Shown here piece by piece: positions 51,373-53,305 of a stretch of 53,305 bases of DNA (position 1 is its first letter; each line of letters starts with the position of its first letter). Under the pieces are notes generated by a model. It was not told the origin of the DNA and searched no databases. It was given only the letters and a program-made list of their open reading frames with translations. The translations under genes and the position numbers were made by a program. Location of the stretch: the NCBI GenBank assembly GCA_030833845.1, contig JAURGK010000017.1, positions 1 through 53,305 of the forward strand, written 5' to 3'. Source of the DNA: Crocinitomicaceae bacterium (lineage in GTDB: Bacteria; Bacteroidota; Bacteroidia; Flavobacteriales_D; Crocinitomicaceae).

Positions 51373-51407
51373 AAAAAAAGGTCTTGCCGTGGCAAGACCT
51401 TTTTTTT
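51371..51407. terminator. Bidirectional intrinsic terminator after the surface-protein genes
   Basis: GGTCTTGCC (51380-51388), very short GT loop, GGCAAGACC (51391-51399), flanked by nine A and eight T. It serves the surface-protein operon (+) and the convergent DUF2795 gene (-). Confidence 0.92.
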
Positions 51408-51421
51408 GCGTTTAGGTAAGC

Positions 51422-51643
51422 TTAATATTCATCTTCGTTGAAAAGAAAATCTTCTCTCGAGGGATAATCTGGCCAAATTTCTTCGATACTTTCGTACATA
51501 TCACCCTCATCTTCAAGATCTTGTAGATTTTCAACCACCTCAAGTGGAGCACCTGTTCGAATAGCAAAATCAATAAGCTCCTCTTTAGTGGCAGGCCACG
51601 GTGCATCTTCAAGGTAGGAGGCAAGTTCCAGTGTCCAGTACAT
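51422..51643 (-). CDS. DUF2795 domain-containing small acidic protein
   Basis: A 73-residue, strongly acidic protein (many Glu/Asp, ending FLFNEDEY). The core KEELIDFAIRTGAPLEVVENL matches DUF2795-type proteins that are highly conserved in flavobacteria. Function unknown. It has its own good promoter (TTG-N19-TACTTTTG) and a shared terminator, so it is a single-gene unit. An overlapping frame at 51412-51624 is a shadow. Confidence 0.85.
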   Translation of the reverse strand: MYWTLELASYLEDAPWPATKEELIDFAIRTGAPLEVVENLQDLEDEGDMYESIEEIWPDYPSREDFLFNEDEY

Positions 51644-51671
51644 ATGTTCTAATTTTAGATATAATTTTTGG

Positions 51672-51701
51672 CAAAAGTAATTTTAATTTCCAAAAAACCA
51701 A
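51672..51701 (-). promoter_or_regulatory. DUF2795 gene promoter (TTG-N19-TACTTTTG)
   Basis: Minus strand TTG at 51699-51701, 19-nt spacer, TACTTTTG at 51672-51679, 28 nt before the ATG. Full match to both consensus boxes at the expected spacing. Confidence 0.7.
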
Positions 51702-51728
51702 GTATCCAATAGAAAAACTAGAAAAAAA

Positions 51729-52277
51729 TTAATTTCGTGGCCTCCAATGCTGCTCTTTGGCTCCTTGTAAAGAATTTAATTTTCTCGATAAAACAAAAAG
51801 ATAGTCACTGAGGCGATTGATATAAGCAAGGATAAGCGGAGCAACTCCTTCTATTTCATCCAAGGAGACAATGATGCGTTCGGCGCGTCGACAGATGCAT
51901 CGCGCAACATGTGCATGAGCACTAGTGTGATGTCCACCAGGCAGAATAAATGCTGTAAGGGCGGCAAGAGATTGATCCATTTCATCCATCCAATTTTCGA
52001 GCGCAGCAACATCGCTTGAATGGAGATCTGGCAACTGCATCTTGGCTTTCTGTGGGTCTGAGGCTAGGTGAGAACCAATCGTAAAAAGACGGTCTTGAAT
52101 CTCGTTGAGCTGATAAATAGACTGAGCATCAATCTCTAGTGTGCTGATCAGGCCAATATATGAATTCAGTTCATCAATGGTGCCGTAGGCCTCAATTCGA
52201 ACGTCTCCTTTTGACACCCTTGTGCCACCAATAAGGCCAGTACTGCCTTGATCTCCTTTCTTGGTATATATTTTCAT
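51729..52277 (-). CDS. Cob(I)alamin adenosyltransferase, PduO type
   Basis: A 182-residue ATP:corrinoid adenosyltransferase of the PduO/MMAB family. The N-terminal ATP-binding YTKKGDQGSTGLIGG, RIEAYGTIDELNSYIG, and the C-terminal AHVARCICRRAERIIV are diagnostic. It makes adenosylcobalamin, for instance for methylmalonyl-CoA mutase, which is not in the window. Start overlaps the ispH stop by ATGA. Confidence 0.94.
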   Translation of the reverse strand: MKIYTKKGDQGSTGLIGGTRVSKGDVRIEAYGTIDELNSYIGLISTLEIDAQSIYQLNEIQDRLFTIGSHLASDPQKAKMQLPDLHSSDVAALENWMDEMDQSLAALTAFILPGGHHTSAHAHVARCICRRAERIIVSLDEIEGVAPLILAYINRLSDYLFVLSRKLNSLQGAKEQHWRPRN

Positions 52278-53305
52278 AGGGTAAAGTTTTGAAAATATGT
52301 TTCAATTTGTGCATCAGAATATCTCGTTCTGAGCAACTGGCAAATCACATCCTCTACAATCTTGTCTGGGCAGGATGCACCTGAGGTGAGCACAATTCTT
52401 GGTTTGTTTGTGCTGGGTAAAAAATTGTTGGTAAGACGCATTTCTTTGGTGCGGTAGTCATAATGATGCACATCTGTATCTAGAATTTCAGAAGCATCTT
52501 TGATATAAAAGGTATTGAATTTTTGTTCCAGAAGTTCCACCAAATGACTCGTATTGGAACTATTGTAACCGCCTACCACAATGGCTAAATCGGCGCTTTC
52601 GTTGAGCAATCCAATGGTGGCCAACTGGTTGTCATTGGTTGCATAACACAAGGTGTCTCGTGTGTCGGCCATGAATTTTTTGATTTCTTGAGGGCCGTAC
52701 AGATCTATGTAAGTTTGTCTTAAAAAATCTGTAATGGCTTGTGTTTCTGAGGCGAGCATGGTTGTCTGATTGACTACGCCAATTCTATTGAGATCAACGG
52801 TAGGGTCAAACCCCGGGGTGTATTTTCCATTGAAATAGGCATGAAATTCAGCACTTGATTTTTGTTTTTTAATAACCTGTGCTAAAAATGTTGCTTCCTG
52901 CATGTTTTTGACGACCAAGGCTGGGCCAAAGGCAGCTGCATGCGAAAAAGTAGCGCGGGTTTCCTCGTGATCATGTTTGCCATGAATGATAATCGTGTGC
53001 TTGTCTTGACCCAACTTCTCGGAGCGGTTCCATACCTTTTCTACAAAAGGGCAGGTGGTATTGTAGGTTTGAATATCGATCTTTAAGTTTCGGAGCCGCT
53101 GTTCTATCTCTAAGGTAGTGCCAAATGCCGGAATAAGGATGATGTCATCGGAATTAAGTTCTTTAAAATCAATGAGTTGATTTCCATGGGTATCTTGAAG
53201 AAAAGAAATGCCATTGGCTTGTAAATCTTCGTTAACGGCCGGATTGTGAATCATTTGTGAGAGTAGGAAAATTCGCTTTCCTGGATTCTCGGAAAGCGCC
53301 TTATA
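52274..53305 (-). CDS. ispH: 4-hydroxy-3-methylbut-2-enyl diphosphate reductase (5' end outside window)
   Basis: The last enzyme of the MEP isoprenoid pathway, a 4Fe-4S reductase. Two of the three cluster cysteines are seen, in NTTCPFVEKVW and DTLCYATNDNQ, plus IVVGGYNSSNTSHL and TSGASCPDKIVEDV. The reading frame stays open from the ATG at 53254 to the window edge (17 more codons, YKALSENPGKRIFLLSQ), and the first cysteine motif must lie beyond it, so the gene is partial here. The sequence resembles the longer plant/cyanobacterial-type IspH rather than the E. coli type. Coupled by ATGA to the adenosyltransferase gene. Confidence 0.93.
   Translation of the reverse strand, partial: YKALSENPGKRIFLLSQMIHNPAVNEDLQANGISFLQDTHGNQLIDFKELNSDDIILIPAFGTTLEIEQRLRNLKIDIQTYNTTCPFVEKVWNRSEKLGQDKHTIIIHGKHDHEETRATFSHAAAFGPALVVKNMQEATFLAQVIKKQKSSAEFHAYFNGKYTPGFDPTVDLNRIGVVNQTTMLASETQAITDFLRQTYIDLYGPQEIKKFMADTRDTLCYATNDNQLATIGLLNESADLAIVVGGYNSSNTSHLVELLEQKFNTFYIKDASEILDTDVHHYDYRTKEMRLTNNFLPSTNKPRIVLTSGASCPDKIVEDVICQLLRTRYSDAQIETYFQNFTL

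Noticed and set aside
51412..51624. 70-codon frame overlapping the DUF2795 gene on the same strand
   Set aside because: The DUF2795 frame has a recognisable conserved core and the good promoter; the alternative is basic, without family features, and runs into the terminator region.
53252..53254. ATG at 53254 as the ispH start
   Set aside because: The frame is open upstream to the window edge and the essential first cysteine motif is missing, so this Met is internal.
1..53305. tRNA, rRNA, insertion sequence, prophage, toxin-antitoxin or restriction system
   Set aside because: No cloverleaf-like or rRNA-like segment, transposase, integrase or defence-gene motif was seen; nearly all DNA is accounted for by recognised genes.

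Overview
The window is AT-rich bacterial chromosome from the Bacteroidota, most likely a Flavobacteriia-like lineage; I cannot name a genus. The evidence is recurrent TAnnTTTG-type '-7' promoter boxes (some with a TTG '-33' box about 19-20 nt upstream), two proteins ending in the CHU_C/type B sorting domain of the type IX secretion system, an OstA-like protein, and a short DUF2795 protein typical of flavobacteria. The DNA is almost fully coding. No intergenic gap exceeds 300 bp, and I see no rRNA, tRNA, CRISPR array, insertion sequence or prophage.

Layout. 1-5.7 kb: rarA (-) diverges from a rightward run of cysteine desulfurase, GT4 glycosyltransferase, flippase-like membrane protein and methyltransferase, which looks like a small surface-glycan set. 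5.7-9.0 kb (-): M28 peptidase then asparagine synthase. 9.0-13.7 kb (+): ychF, fumarylacetoacetase, relA/spoT. 13.7-17.3 kb (-): a tight fur-family / STAS / purA / OstA-like operon. 17.3-19.9 kb (-): rpsA with a structured leader and a UUCG-loop terminator, preceded by YqgE/AlgH. 19.9-22.2 kb (+): ppx/gppA-like gene and hisS. 22.2-27.4 kb (-): a four-gene unit of VWA membrane protein, YiiX-like papain-fold protein, ElaA-type acetyltransferase and M13 peptidase. 27.4-33.9 kb (+): thiolase, GH92 mannosidase, an SRPBCC protein, then a translationally coupled ABC ATPase / permease / LolA-like trio. 33.9-35.2 kb (-): FkbM methyltransferase and a Cys-rich lipoprotein. 35.3-38.0 kb (+): S9 peptidase and GNAT. 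38-39 kb (-): trxB. 39.1-41.8 kb (+): subtilisin-like protease with a large insertion, and terC. 41.8-45.7 kb (-): zwf-pgl-edd. 45.8-51.4 kb (+): two large tandem T9SS type B surface proteins. 51.4-53.3 kb (-): DUF2795 protein, PduO-type cobalamin adenosyltransferase, and IspH, whose 5' end lies beyond the window.

How it works together. Most genes are housekeeping (translation, stringent response, purine synthesis, redox, glucose-6-phosphate oxidation into the Entner-Doudoroff route) mixed with periplasmic or secreted peptidases and surface proteins typical of a heterotrophic Bacteroidota cell. Operons are compact, with many ATGA or 1-nt stop/start overlaps. In several places a -7 box sits only 4-5 nt before the chosen ATG, which predicts leaderless mRNAs and also decides the start codon. 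No clear undescribed multi-gene system stands out. The best leads are the rpsA leader, the leaderless-promoter pattern, the VWA/YiiX operon, the ABC/LolA trio, the Cys-rich lipoprotein and the protease insertion.
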